Notes under the pieces: generated by a model
Told to the model about the DNA's origin: nothing
The model's database searches: none
What the model saw: the letters and a program-made list of their open reading frames with translations, nothing else
Shown: positions 32,224 through 44,700 of the stretch, piece by piece
How the letters are laid out: the number at the start of each line of letters is the position of its first letter
How positions within the stretch are numbered: the stretch's first letter is position 1
Position numbers and translations under genes: made by a program
Source of the DNA: Hydractinia symbiolongicarpus
Lineage: Eukaryota; Cnidaria; Hydrozoa; Anthoathecata; Hydractiniidae
Direction: 5' to 3'
Assembly (NCBI RefSeq): GCF_029227915.1
Contig: NC_079877.1
Coordinates: 25,011,851-25,075,850, forward strand
DNA length: 64,000 nucleotides

Positions 32224-32472
32224 CTAACTGGAAGATAGAGTTTTGTGCCGTACAGGAATAATTGCCTTCCATACTCTTTTTCATATTTAATATTTTAAAG
32301 ACTGCGCCATTAACCGCAGTAAATCCTGGTTCATTTTTAACACGAAAATGTCCTATGTTCCATTCATATGATGTTATGGGTGGTAATGCTGTAGCAATGC
32401 ATTTAAAGGTATGACTCCTTCCAACTTTTATAGCAATGTCTTCAAAGACACTGGTTACTTTTGGCGATATAC
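32224..32472 (-). CDS. Orphan Ig-domain exon upstream of the giant gene
   Basis: 249 bases, 83 codons, phase 1 at both ends like the giant gene's exons. It has Phe-Lys-Cys, Tyr-Glu-Trp-Asn and Gly-Asn-Tyr-Ser-Cys-Thr-Ala-Gln-Asn, so it is an I-set Ig. The acceptor TTTTTTAAG is fair; the donor GTCATT is weak, and reading through gives a TGA two codons later, leaving the domain without its last strand. It could belong to another gene, an alternative 5' form, or a decaying duplicate. Confidence 0.6.
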
Positions 32473-34471
32473 CTTAAAAAATAATTTTCACTTTTCTAGA
32501 AAAATATTTAAAATAGGAATTACCAAAAATATGAAGACTATTAAAAGAAATAAATGATTTTATGAAGAGAATTAAGTACAAAGTAATACAAACAGCAACT
32601 CTGTGGAGGCTTTAAAATTTTCAATGATGCTGGTAAGTTTGTATTGTGTTGCCATGAATATAATTAAAAGTTATTGAGTGCAATAATGGGTAGCATGCAT
32701 AATATTCCTCAACAGGCTGAGCTGCTGCATAAAGATAAATGTTAACGTTCATAACATTTTAATGATGTTTCTGTAGCTAGGCTTAAACATGCACAGTGAC
32801 TGTTGGAAATACGTGATGCAACCTATTCAGAATGTGATGGACAGAGTTAGCCCTTATGATGTCGCATATATGTACATGGCTGAAGTTTGACCTGGTGAAA
32901 TAGCTCAGACAGCAGCTAAAAAATGTGCTTTGTCAGAAGTACGCATGTACATGAGAGTTAGAAGTTATAAGACGATATAATTTGCTATGTCATGACAAAG
33001 TAGCCACAGTTTTTGTTGACAAAGATTGAAATATTATTAAAAAGGTGATTCACCAACAATGAGTTTATTTTTTATCAATATATTTCGGAATTTTCTTCCA
33101 TCATCGGGATAACTAAAATAAATAAAAGTAATGAAGAAAATTTATTTATACTTTAAAGTAAAAAACAAAAACCAATTCTTGCAAAACACATTTATATACA
33201 GTAAAATCTATCAACATTTCAAGTAAGTAATAAAATCAATTATTATCTACCCATTTTGAGGTGTTTTGCAAAATTTATTTAATATGCAAATTTGAAGCCA
33301 ACGATTAATCTTTTATTTTTTAAAGGGTGAACCAGGTTTGCTTGAAAGGATACCCGATTTTGCTAAACGTGCAACTGGAACTCGCCACAATACAATTGCA
33401 GTATTGTACTTACGGTGTAATTGTTGAGAAAAATTTCATCCCGATTCATTATGATAAGAAATTATCTGAGCAGTTGATTTGTATTTTAAACTTAAAGGTA
33501 ACAAACTAAATTATAATCGTTCAAACCAAACAACTTTTGTGTGAATACATATAACATTAACGTACATAATCTCTGGGTTGCTCTCTATATTTAATGCCTC
33601 TCCAAGAAATACATTGCACATAGAAAATTAAAGGCTCACATGTCTGTCAAATCGGTTAAATATATTCTTTAAATATATTTATAAAGGTCATGATTATGCC
33701 ACAATTGAGATCAATGAACGTACGAACTGCGATAAGGTCAGGCATTTTCCGACACTCGGTATGTCAGTGCACCAAAAGCAGGATGGAGTCTTTTTTTAAA
33801 ATGCACCAGTCATCTCAAGTTGACCCTTGATTGCCAGAGCACTTGCTAATCAGCGATATTGTTCACTTTCAGCAAGGCCATGAACAAAGTTGCAAATCAA
33901 GCCAGAAAATAACAGCTTGGTTTGTGCTGCATGGAGAGAGAATCAATAAAAGAGAGAATCACAATGCTCGCCAATTATTTGTATTCAGAATTTCCCTTCA
34001 TTTTGTTTTCGAAATAAAACCAACAGGGAAGGCATAATAAATAATAAGATCAGCATCATCTCTAAAATGATAATGATTTTATTCTTCCTCACTTAGATAA
34101 ATTAACTTCAGATGCAAACATCGGTGTACCAATGGAGACTGAAAGAACTTATCAACTGAGGGCTTAACTTACTGAAGAACAGACAGTACCGACTATTATT
34201 ACATGACTGTGTGCTATGAAAATGTTTTTTATTTGTATACATTTTTGTGTTACCATTTTAATAGCGGCTTCATTTTAGTAATGATTTACTTTAAAATGGT
34301 AACATAAAACGTAGGGGAGAAGTGTATATATTTTTTATGATTATAGGTGTGTTTTTAATGGCGCTTTCCATTACAAAGCTGCCCTGTTTTTTAAATTGGC
34401 TCACAAACAAACAACGAGTATTCTAATGCAGGAAAAAAAGTTTCATGAAAAATGTGAATGTAATTTGTGTC
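32473..34471. other. 2 kb without a recognised gene
   Basis: AT-rich sequence. A 14-bp inverted repeat (34249-34262 with 34291-34304) is the only structure I can point to. Confidence 0.45.
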
Positions 34472-34760
34472 TTATAACACTTTAAGCATCACATAATAAC
34501 CGTTGGTTGGTTTAAAATCATTTTCAGGTTCCAATCTGTATGGTGCCAGTTTCATAGCGATCAATTCAGCTTTCGTTTCTTTCATTATCTTGCAATGCCA
34601 ACGTGGTTAGGGTCATAAAGTGTGTAGAATATATAACCACCAGGCTTGAATATTTGTGTCAACTCAAATAATGTTTCAGGTGGAATGTGACCCGCGACGT
34701 AGCATCCACTGGAAACAGCAATACCTCGTGTTGGATTGGTTGTCAATGGCACTAATAACA
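34472..34760 (-). pseudogene. METTL27-like methyltransferase remnant
   Basis: One frame reads Val-Ser-Ser-Gly-Cys-Tyr-Val-Ala-Gly-His-Ile-Pro-Pro-Glu...Phe-Lys-Pro-Gly-Gly-Tyr. This resembles the post-motif region of class I SAM-dependent methyltransferases of the Williams-Beuren region 27 (METTL27) type. A frameshift near 34590 is needed to continue into a C-terminal piece ending Tyr-Val-Met-Leu-Lys-Val-Leu and TAA at 34472. The SAM-binding front half is not found, so this is a broken fragment. Confidence 0.5.
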
Positions 34761-35207
34761 CCAAGTGTTTTATGCATACACATTTTTCCATAGAGCGTCC
34801 CAAAAGCAAACTTGTCTAATAATAATATCGACAGGGGCTGCATAAACTATCTCGCATGTCAGTGTCATTTACACCACACTGCAACAATATATTTTAAATA
34901 TATTAACGGGGTCATTTCATAAAACCTAAAAATTGATATACAGCTGTCCCTGGCGTGAGGGATATGATGCATGGCTATGATATTTGCTGACTTTTTATAT
35001 ATATGTATTGGAGACTTGCTGGGGAAATTCTTAGGTCCCATACCCATAATTCTAAATTAATTCTAATTCTAAGTTAATCAATAGTTAGCAGTTGGATAGC
35101 AATACAATCCTCGTAAGTGAGATAGTACTACCCTGCACAAACTGCGAAACATCATTTTCAAAAAAAATTCGACAGTGCTCCAAAATAATAGCCTAAAACA
35201 TTGATTT

Positions 35208-35260
35208 TACCCAAGTTGGTCCCAGGTAGTCCCTAGTTACCTACGCAGTGAAAAATGAGA
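35208..35260. repeat. Dispersed repeat, copy also at 62515-62566
   Basis: Both contain ACCCAA-TTGGTCC-AGGT-GTCC-TAGTTACC-AC and GTGAAAAATGA with a few substitutions. This points to an interspersed repeat family. Confidence 0.6.
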
Positions 35261-37873
35261 TTTTCTTGATCAGCGTTTCAAGATTTATACGATGAAGTCA
35301 ATGGATATACAAATTTTTTAAAACAAACCCTCCTATTTTTTCGTGTATTTCCTAAAGTCAGCAAAAAATTTTAAACTTCATATTCCCTTACACGTTCGTT
35401 AAAGTAAACGATCCAATAATACAATAAGTGTTACAGGCAACAGATAAACAAGTTTTGCAAAAAAAAATTTTGTATATGCACTATCGATGTCAACAAACAC
35501 CTAAAACAACCAATTTTTTATATTGTTTTTTTTTTTTTTTTTTTTTTTTTTTGCTTAATTGGTTTTTTCCAAGTTTTTTTTTCTGCAGTGTAAATCTTTT
35601 TTTTAGCTTTAATATTTCCCAGTAATATTGCGATTAAAAAAGTTTTTATTACTGGTAAAAATAAATTAGAATTTTTCTTTCCGCCAGAATGCCATAACTG
35701 AAACATTATTTCTAGACGACAACGAAAAAGAATTCGGAAATTTTGAAGGTGCGAATTTCACATATTAATTACATTACTGTGTTTCATTTATTTGCCATAT
35801 CAATAAAAATGTTTTATTATCATAATATAGGTGTCTTTATTAAGCCTTAACTTTTTAAGCTTAAGTGTCATACAAGGATTCTGGGCCCCCGTCCAAAAAT
35901 AATTTAATTGGTGAAAAGCACACGGGGTCACACGCTCCCCGGTCCAAAAAATATTTTAATTGGTGGAAAACGATTAGGTGAACTAACTTTTTTTTTGAAA
36001 CTTTTGGTCTCGCTGAATTGTGTGCTAACAAGTAAGCAACCATTAGTCCCTAAAATTTGACGCAAGTTTGGCACGTTTGGTATTGACAAAAAATAAATTG
36101 CATGCGCTTGAAATTTTTTTTAGTATGAGATGATTGGATACCATTGTTTTGGAATATTTGTTTTTCTGAGAAAATATTGCTGCTTTATCAGTTTTTTTTT
36201 TAGTTTTCCAAATTTGTTTCGGCCGATTTTATTAGCCATGCAAAACGTCATTATAGCACTTGTTTTTTTGCATGGATTTTGGAGTCCTATAACCTGGTTC
36301 CATTTTTGTATAAAAGCTTCCCAGTCTATGTTGAATTTTAATTTTAATGTTGTTTTTTTTAAAAAAAATTCGCTTTTTGGTGGCTATTATTAATTCATTG
36401 TTAACCCATGCCATGCATTCAATTTATCAAGGTCATCAGAATTGAAGTAGGGCTAGGTTGAATTCCTGAGGCCTTTAAGACTTTTCACTGAAGTTCTTGA
36501 AGCTTCAAACGTTGACTTAGGCTCACATTTTGCATTTCTAAATTTTCTTGTCACGTAAACTAAGTTGTGATCACCAATGCTTAAATCATAATGTTACAAG
36601 TTTTAAAAATACAGGAACTGTTAGAAAGAATCGGATTATGGAGGAAAAGAGTGGAAAATAATTTCTTTATGTTGAAGAAAAGAGCATATTTTGAAAGATG
36701 TTAGCTACAGTTAAAATCTCCCAAGATTAAAACTTTTTTTCTTTTGAAATTTTATTAAAACCTTGTTTAAAATAATTAAAGAAGGAAAGTTACATATGTC
36801 TAGCTATATTTCTTAAATACGTGAAAATATTAGAAAATCTCAATAGAAATTGACGAAACAGAATAGATTGGTTGACCGCTTCCGCAGTCACATATCGAAA
36901 GTGAAATTGACTATCTTGGTTTGTTTGTAATTATAAAGTATGACCTTTAGTGCTGAGGCCGCTGAAACTTTAAGTGCGCCCGCCCCCAGTATATCACTCC
37001 CTAGGCGATTTTTTCGTGGGATGTGTTTAACAACCTACCCCGGGTTGTTGGAAAAACAGTGTCAATCGACATACACAAAGCCTAAGACAATATTGTACTA
37101 CAGTCTCATAGCGATTTATTTGGCATGTAATGCTGAGAAATATAATCTAGATATACATAAACATGCTAAATGGGAGTGTTCCTTTATGACAATTTTGTTA
37201 ACAGTGTACCTCCTTCTTCCCACAACAGATTAAATTGTTTAAACATTTTAAAAGAAAATTTATTTGAATCGTTAAAATATTTATAATGCTAGGCATAATC
37301 ATAAAATTCGTTCGTAAAAATATATTTTGAAAGCAAATACTCTTTCTATAAAAGAAGATATCTTTCTACGACAGACAACAAAGCTATGAATTATCGTACA
37401 TACATTTTGGCACAAGGCATATCACACCCTGTACCGCAAAAAGGCTCCAAGATCAAAGGTATAATAAATTCAAATTCTAAAAAGCTTCTTCTAAATCCTT
37501 TTTTTTTTTCTCTTTCCGTTGTGATAATGCTTTTTTAATTTGTTTGTGTTTTTTTGTTTGTTTGTTTGTTTGTTTGTATTTTTTTTGTTTTTGTCTAATT
37601 CGTCGGTTAATGTAGATACATATCTTTTCAACAGAAATTATTGAATTATTAAAATTGTTTACCCAGGATAGCCTCTTTAGCTCCTATTGGTATTGTTATC
37701 AATAAGGAACCTACGAATGGGTTTCCTAGTGTATTTAAATCTCTCATTTGAGCTACGAAAGTCGTACGAGCACAGCAATCGCTCAACCAAACGACAGCCT
37801 AAGATATCAATCCTATTTTCATGCTGAACGCTAAGCAGAAAAGGATAAATTCACACTTTTATTGTCTCTGGTA

Positions 37874-37945
37874 TTACCCGGCTGAGATTTGAACCCAAAA
37901 CCTCCCTGACTGGAAGCGAACGCTCTCCCATAAGGCTACCAGGTC
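37874..37945 (-). repeat. tRNA-like sequence, probable SINE head
   Basis: On the minus strand a 72-base segment has a GGTAGCC...GAGAGCG A-box-like part, a GGTTCAAATC B-box, a pairing T stem and six of seven acceptor-stem pairs. The D and anticodon stems are poor, so a tRNA-derived SINE is likelier than a working tRNA gene. Confidence 0.45.
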
Positions 37946-38786
37946 TACATCTTGTTGGTACTCCCTTAGAAATGCAAGACTGAAAAATGGAATTTACCCT
38001 TTTCTTTTCATTATCATATATAAAAACTTCATTGGATTATTGTGAGTCTACTTAAAAATTTGAGGTTGCTTATGAAAGAATGCTACAAACATATATTTAG
38101 TTCTTATTTCACTACGTAAGAAGTTCGTATATACACAATCTTTAAGGGGGTAGGTCTAGAAAAAACCTATTTTCCGTGAAAAGAGATCTGTTTGCCTATA
38201 AAATATATTAAATTGATAAAAACAGCTAATAAATTTGAAAAAAAAAATTTCTGCGAAAATTTGCCTCGATAGCCCGGGTTTACGGCATACCTTTGCTCAA
38301 AAATAAGAAAACTTTGAAACAAGATATCTTTAAATTTACTATAGGTATCTCTATATGACTTTTTCAAGGTATGCTGGTTATATATCATTCTATCATTTAA
38401 CGAAAAATAAATTATAAATTCATAATAAATTTTAATTTATGCATAATTTATTCGTCATTAATAAAAAAACTCATGTTTGAAAAAGTAAATAGTTAGATTT
38501 TCATAATATAAAATGGTTATACATGGCGATTCTTCGTATGAGGTCTTACATGATGTTAAAGATACTGTGAAAATTTCAGAACTATTGCATAATTCTGTAA
38601 AAAAATATCACGTCACAAAGTTAAAAAATTCCGCTAAATATAAAGTCCCTAAAAACGCAAAAGAAAGCTACTGTAGATATAAAAAACAACAAAACAAATT
38701 ATGAATTAGCTTAGTCAAACCCTTCTGGTACATATGAAGGCTTTTCATTTTGAGTTTCTTTATCAGCATGTCCTTTTATCAGCATT

Positions 38787-39430
38787 TTATTTTTCTAAGG
38801 GTATTTCTTCTTTTTTTGAATTTTTCGCTTGATTAACCTCCTGGCGCGAAATGCGTTCAATGTTGTGCTCATAAGATTTTGAGTCTGTCACCATTCCTAA
38901 TACCCCAAAAGATTTCAACACATTTTTAACACCTTCAGTGTTGCATCATTAAATGTAACACTGCAGAGTTTATTGCCATTTCTAAAGTTTGTTTGCCCAC
39001 AAAAATGTTTTTGGAACAGCGAGTCCATACAACAGCATTTAAACTCTCATTCGTGTTTTGGGTTTGACCATGCAAACACTTGGACAAAAGAGAGTCATCA
39101 GAAAGTGCAGTAAATATAGGCCTCAGTAGATCAGATGTCCAAATATCTAAATTGATATGATCCTTATATTTAGATGTACCATGTTGTTTGTCATACCAAT
39201 ATTTACACCAGGTACTATCATTACGAGGACAAAATCGATGACGTATCGATCGATCGATGTGTAGGCAGTACAATGGAATGAAATTGCCCAAAATTGCTTT
39301 TATCATGGCATAAATTTTGTTAGTATTATTCCTTATTGCTAGACCATACCAATTCTGCATACTGTTGATAACACTTTCTGTCAATTTTTTTCTTCCACTA
39401 AGAGGGGTTGCAGTTCCTTTATGGCACTGC
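38787..39430 (-). pseudogene. Mutator-domain transposase C-terminal fragment
   Basis: Translation gives Pro-Leu-Ser-Gly-Arg-Lys-Lys-Leu-Thr, Asn-Trp-Tyr-Gly-Leu-Ala-Ile-Arg, Trp-Cys-Lys-Tyr and Lys-Cys-Leu-His-Gly-Gln-Thr-Gln-Asn-Thr-Asn-Glu-Ser-Leu-Asn. These are recurrent landmarks of the Mutator-like (PF20700-type) proteins common in cnidarian and arthropod genomes. A frameshift near 38937 is needed to reach the basic C-terminus and the TAA at 38787. The N-terminal part is missing and is replaced by integrase-like sequence. Confidence 0.65.
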
Positions 39431-40322
39431 TGCTTCCATTGCTCCAGAGGACTGTGTGTGGTTGATATTGCACACATGCGATGCTTTCCAATAATGCAGA
39501 AAACGAATACCATAAACATTCTTTAGAAAGCTCGTCACTTAAATCCAGGTCTCCATTGGCCTTCATGTCAGCAAAAAAGTACTTCCAACAAATTGATCGT
39601 GTTTTGCTGAAATGACACCACCAAGATTCAACGCGTTGATTTCTTGGCGACGGGACGTACCTATGGGACTCGGGATTAACACGAAAAATTGCTTGAATTG
39701 CGGATCCAATGCAGTTCTCTGACCCCAAACCGGTAATCAGTTCAACTGGACATCCTTTATTTTCAATAGCGCAATCAAGAAACATCCATGCTATATTATC
39801 TGGCGAATTGTTAGACCTTGTTACGTTTAAACATAATATTTTCTGCTAAAACCATCGATAGCACTGTGAATGGGGAAACCATATGGCTTCAGTTTATCAT
39901 ATCTGTCAATGTGCCAGGCGAAGTTTGGGCCAGGATTCGAATATTCCCTCCTCTTAAGACGGCGGGATTTTCTGAATTCAGTACCTTCGGGGTCCAACTC
40001 ACGTAGCAATTTAGATACAACACTTCTTGGTATATCCCATCCTTCCATTTGTAGGGTATGTCAAACAGTACGATAACCACCCCATGACCGTCAACAAGCT
40101 CCCGTATTTTTTGTTCAATTCTTTGATGTGAGTTAGCAACATTGCGAAAACGTCTACACAGCCCATAACTTTTAAGGCGTCTTAGAAGAGTGCTTTTGCT
40201 TATGATGCAGTTGTGTTTCCACTCAAGTAAGAGAACGATTTCTGCATACTCAAAACCACAGTGGTAATAATATTTGATCACATTTTCTTCATCGAAAATG
40301 GCGTCCTCTGTGGACTCTTCTA
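39430..40322 (-). pseudogene. Integrase-core (rve-like) protein, frameshifted
   Basis: Three frames are needed, with breaks near 40085 and near 39830. Key pieces: a helix-turn-helix-like start, Gly-Pro-Asn-Phe-Ala-Trp-His-Ile-Asp-Arg-Tyr-Asp-Lys-Leu-Lys-Pro-Tyr-Gly (first catalytic Asp), Gly-Leu-Gly-Ser-Glu-Asn where the family normally has Asp-x-Gly-x-Glu-Asn, and Gln-Arg-Val-Glu-Ser-Trp-Trp (catalytic Glu). The second catalytic Asp therefore appears lost. It runs straight into the Mutator-domain fragment near 39430. Confidence 0.7.
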
Positions 40323-40550
40323 AAAATATAAACCATTCGTTGCAATACAGCCTAGAAGGAATTTCTCAAAAACGACATATCTTGAATAAGTAAACACAGT
40401 TTAATGCCTCGCAACACAAGACAAATAAGCTCTGTGAACTTCTACCTCATCCAACCAACAACCCAACACGGTCAACAATAGACAACACGTGCAGCCTGAA
40501 AAAGGCGCCAAAGTCACCTTATTGTTTTGTTTAATCAATTTGATTTTTCA

Positions 40551-40690
40551 GAGTTTCTTTATTTGCCGTGAAATTTCTTTATTTGCCGTTAAATTTCTTT
40601 ATTTGCCGTGGACTTTCTTTATTTGCCGTGGACTTTCTTTATTTGCCGTGGACTTTCTTTATTTGCCGTGGAGTTTTTTAATTTGCCGTA
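40551..40690 (+). repeat. Seven tandem 20-bp repeats
   Basis: Unit of the form GACTTTCTTTATTTGCCGTG, seven copies with minor changes. It lies inside the TTAA transposon near its right end, as subterminal repeats often do. Confidence 0.95.
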
Positions 40691-41013
40691 ACACTTGTGG
40701 GCCACCGTACAAGCTAGCTTGCTGGCTGGTAAGCAAAGATTTTTAACTGATATTTGATGTTACGAAGTATGACTTTAAGAACCGGGATACATAGGAGATA
40801 TAACCTTTTCAATTGGCATTAATTGTGGCACTCTTATTGTCCTAAAAAGGGGAAATAAATTAGTTTACCTGGTCGCTAAGGCCGTTGCTAGGGAAAAGTG
40901 AAGTCAACAACTCACACTAAATGTGCTATAACTCTTGAACAGATCAATTTTTTAATTAATTTATTTGAAATAATTGAAATTTTCCACCTTTTTTTCTAGA
41001 CCTACCCCCTTAA

Positions 41014-41379
41014 CAATATGTTTGCATTCATTTGCTTGTTGCTGTTGTTGTTGCTATTAAATATCCCAATTAATTCAAACTCCTTACCTCGGAAATCCTT
41101 TAATTTCAAAGTAGAAGGTGCTAATGAATACCCTCCGATAGGACCCTGCAACCATTGTTCTAAATTCTATCTTCACAACCTATTAATTACAAAAACCTTT
41201 ACATGACCTATTAGTCAATTCATACTGCACGGTTAAGTTTGTCTGAATTTACTGTAGGGGAAAAATCATTACGGCGGCGATTGTTTTGGTGTACTTGGCC
41301 AGATAAATCATAGAAAAAACGTTGTATGTTGCAAAAGTATATAGTTTATTTATGATATCAATTATTAAAGTTTATAAAC
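41014..41379. other. Short gap, no feature
   Basis: Sequence between the transposon end and the next pseudogene; nothing recognised. Confidence 0.4.
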
Positions 41380-41788
41380 ATGGACAATACAAAGGATGTT
41401 AGCAATTATAGCCGTGAAGAATGTTCTGAATGGCTAAAAAATATAGGTCAGTGAGTCACAGGAAATGTTCAAGAATTTTCAGATGAAATTAGAAAGTTTA
41501 TGCGATATTCTCGTTTAGAAGACAAACCAAATATAAATTACAAGTTTAGTTGTAGCTTAGATCCCACAGATATTCCTGCAACTACAGCTAAATGGTGTAA
41601 AAAAAGATGAGTATCTACCACTTATCAATGAACATATATTTAAGAACTACTGCAAAATGAAAACATATGGAAGTTTAGGCCAGCAAGAAAAAGCTATTAG
41701 AATGTTACAGAGTAGAAAGATAGTAACTGTTAAAACTTTAGTTGATAATTCGTGTACATATGTAAAAGCAATGGTAACTTTGTTATGA
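41380..41788 (+). pseudogene. N-terminal fragment of a YqaJ-associated transposon protein
   Basis: It starts ATG Asp-Asn-Thr-Lys, has an in-frame TGA at 41452-41454, continues with Cys-Ser-Leu-Asp-Pro-Thr-Asp-Ile-Pro, then after a frameshift near 41607 reads Gly-Gln-Gln-Glu-Lys-Ala-Ile-Arg-Met-Leu-Gln-Ser-Arg-Lys-Ile-Val-Thr-Val-Lys-Thr and ends at TGA 41788. I associate this pattern with long cnidarian transposon proteins carrying a downstream SWIM finger and YqaJ-like nuclease. Broken and truncated. Confidence 0.5.
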
Positions 41789-44700
41789 TTGCTAAATAAA
41801 ACAGGCCGACTTCTACTATTTTTCACTTATCTATCCCTCTATGAGTTGAATCAAGAATAGTTCTGTTTTTCTTATGGTTAAATTAACAGCATAAACAGTT
41901 TGTTAACCCCTAGTGTATGAAGCCATGTACGTTTAAAAATTTGGGGAAAACCTAACAGAGCGCCGTAACTTCTAAAGAGTAAATTTTGATGAAAAGTGCA
42001 CCCGTGTTTTAGACAGAAGATGTAACGATACCAAAAACGAACCGTCCAGGACCTTTTTCGTAGCCACCAATAACAATTTAAATTTTAGGAAACGGGGATT
42101 GTTTTTTGGTCAAAAAAGGGTCATTTCAAAAAGTGAAGCGAATTCTAAGTGTTAAGATTTTTTTCCAATGTTGGTTCTCGTCGTTGTTTGAGGTTAATGA
42201 TGTTTTTCAAAACATGTTTAAGGAAACTGAAATAATCCATATAGCCTGTCTTCAGATTAATTATTAATTTACTGAGACTATTAAAAGAATCTTTGACATG
42301 GTGGTGGAGAGCAATGCTTGCCTAACTATGCAACCTCGTCTTCAGGACTTGTTAGGCGTTTTATATTTGTACGGCTTAACGCATTGATTGGAGTATATAA
42401 TTATCTGTTAGCTACTTAAAGTTAATGAATCAAATGTTTGCGAAATTTTATTTAATAATTTATAAATAAGAAAAAAAGCAAATTTTCTTTATTTTTTACT
42501 TTAGTAGTGGGGGTGGGGGTATTTAAATTGGTTTCACCCGAGGGCGGTTTTGGCCGAGGAAAAGATTTGAAAATTACCTATATCGCCAGAAAAAGCTTTA
42601 AAATTCAATAAAATCCGTGCAAAGGATTGCTTTTCAAGGAGCGAGAAAACAGTCTTGTTATATTTTATTTTTGAAAGAAAATATCACTTTTAAAAAAACA
42701 CCTCTTGACTCTTTTCTTCCTTCCTGCGGTATTGATCAAATTGACTTAATCCTGGTTCCAAAGATATTCGCCTGTGAATAAAAAAGGGCTTCAGGTCTGT
42801 GATGACATCGATTTAATTTCAAGACTCAGTGTTTTAAAAATTTTGTTCTAATAAAAGAACAATTTTCAGCGCAGAAGATTGTTTTGTTTATAAAAAAAGA
42901 TTCAGGCGTCTCTATTTTGACAGCTTTGAAATTTGAGCCGAGCCAACTTGCAAGCGTTTTCAAACGGACGACTTTTGTAACAACCAATGAAATTATCGAA
43001 AACGTTACCATTTTAATGTAATACAATTGTTTATATTAAAGCTTGAAGTTTAAGCGCTGGGATTTACAGCCTTTGTAACCTTTAGTGGTACGAAGCCCTA
43101 AGTTGAAGCAGCTCCAGCCAGCTAATATAAGTATGCAATTAATAGAAAGTTCTCAAGAGTTAATGGCAAAATTATGAGTTTTAAATCTTTCTCGTTTATT
43201 TCCCTGTTTTAAAACCAATATAAATTTCACTTGCGAAAGAAATTTCCAAAAAAGGAATGCTAAGGAAACAGAAATGGGCGATAGGAAGTGTTTGGAAACA
43301 AAGTAAGTTTGTTTTTTTAACAACACAAGTTTATTCAATTTTATTTAATTATTTTCTTTTACTTAAAAGACAACTCAAATTATCACATCAAAATAATACT
43401 AGAAACATGAAACAAGCAGAAGAATACGCCATGTTTAAAAAATAAAATCAAGCAGAAAAAAATAACAATCTTTTAGAACGTTTCAGTCCTTTATGTTTTA
43501 TAACATTGTTGATAGAATGCTATAGATAACATCGTCCGAACAATTGCATGTCATTTTGTTTGTGTGGCAATAACTAATTAATTAATAAACTTAACCGCAT
43601 ATCTTCTAGCATCTAGCATTTAATATACATTTAATACCATCGCGGCTGCATTAATAATTTCTCTACATTTACAAATAACTTTGTAATTATTTGGGTCATT
43701 GCACAAAAAGCTGTAGATAGAAAAATTTGATAAGGGGGAAGACAAAATGTCATGATAATTGTGTAGCCGTTTTAGAACTGACAGTCCGTGCAAGGATTTG
43801 AACGACAATAGATCAATTTGTTTTTACAGAATAATTATGCAAAAGCAAATGACCTGCGCGATTAAGATTCATGACAGGACAGTTCCCTCCTGGGTAATTA
43901 TTCCTTGGACAATTCCCACGTTGGATAACTGTTAATTAGAAATCCGTACACAACTTCATCCGTACACAACTTCGATATATTTTAAATTTTGATTTTTCAC
44001 TATGCTGTTAACCTATTTTGTAATAGCCCCAACTCCCCTGGATAATAACTCCAGAAAAACTTCCCTTAATTTCTCCTCTGAACCGATACTAGAAAATCCT
44101 TATTCGTATGTTTTTTTCACAAATTGTGTAAACAATAATGAAAGCCCAGTGCTTATTTTCTTGAGAAAAAAAAACTCTGGGGTCGAAGCTGACCTGTTCC
44201 GTGCAAGGTTCCAAGAATAGGGTCAGTTTGGCACTCATATTCACACAAACCGAATACAATAAAGAATAGACATATTAAAATTTAAACTCTGAAAATTTTG
44301 GCCAGACGTCTATCTCCTTAAACATATTCATGCTTTAATTAATAGTACCAACTGATCATTCTTTCCTATTCCTTATTCGGACAGAATAAAAAAAAACATC
44401 CGTTTTTTTGGTAATTGTTGGTATTTGGGCATTTATTTGTTGGTATTAATTTGTTGGTATTTGACAGCACGCACGGTTTTATATTTACAAATTTCACTTC
44501 ACGTCAGAACGCTTGCATTCTGTTAATTTCTAACCGTTGTGTTCTTTGACAACTCATATTTTACATTATAATTTTTACAAGAAACCGATGCAGTAAAGCC
44601 GGGAGCGAAACCAAAAACAGATATCTGTGATGGAACATCCACACGATCCATGCAGTACTGCTACCCAATCGTGCACGGGTTCTTAAATCCGTTTATACAA

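Larger units (their letters stand above)
34810..38141. other. 3.3 kb AT-rich stretch, no gene seen
   Basis: It contains a 27-base T run (35526-35552), a tandemly doubled CCCGTCCAAAAA...AATTGGTG segment (35884-35971), a TTTG microsatellite (about 37553-37577), a dispersed repeat (35208-35260) and a tRNA-like SINE head (37874-37945). No coding exon was recognised. Confidence 0.5.
38146..41009 (-). mobile_element. Complete TTAA-flanked DNA transposon with 20-bp terminal inverted repeats
   Basis: The first 20 bases (starting GGGGGTAGGTCTAG) and the last 20 (ending CTAGACCTACCCCC) are exact reverse complements. TTAA lies immediately outside at 38142-38145 and 41010-41013. TTAA target duplications are typical of piggyBac and Kolobok-type elements. 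Inside are a minus-strand broken integrase-like and Mutator-domain coding chimera and a 7 x 20-bp tandem repeat. The perfect ends suggest fairly recent movement, although the coding parts are dead, so it was probably mobilised in trans. Confidence 0.85.

Noticed and set aside
36940-37233. 97-codon plus-strand frame
   Set aside because: No domain, no splice context and no signal peptide.
38513-38704. Lysine-rich plus-strand open frame inside the TTAA transposon
   Set aside because: Low complexity, no known domain and opposite to the transposase fragments; probably chance.
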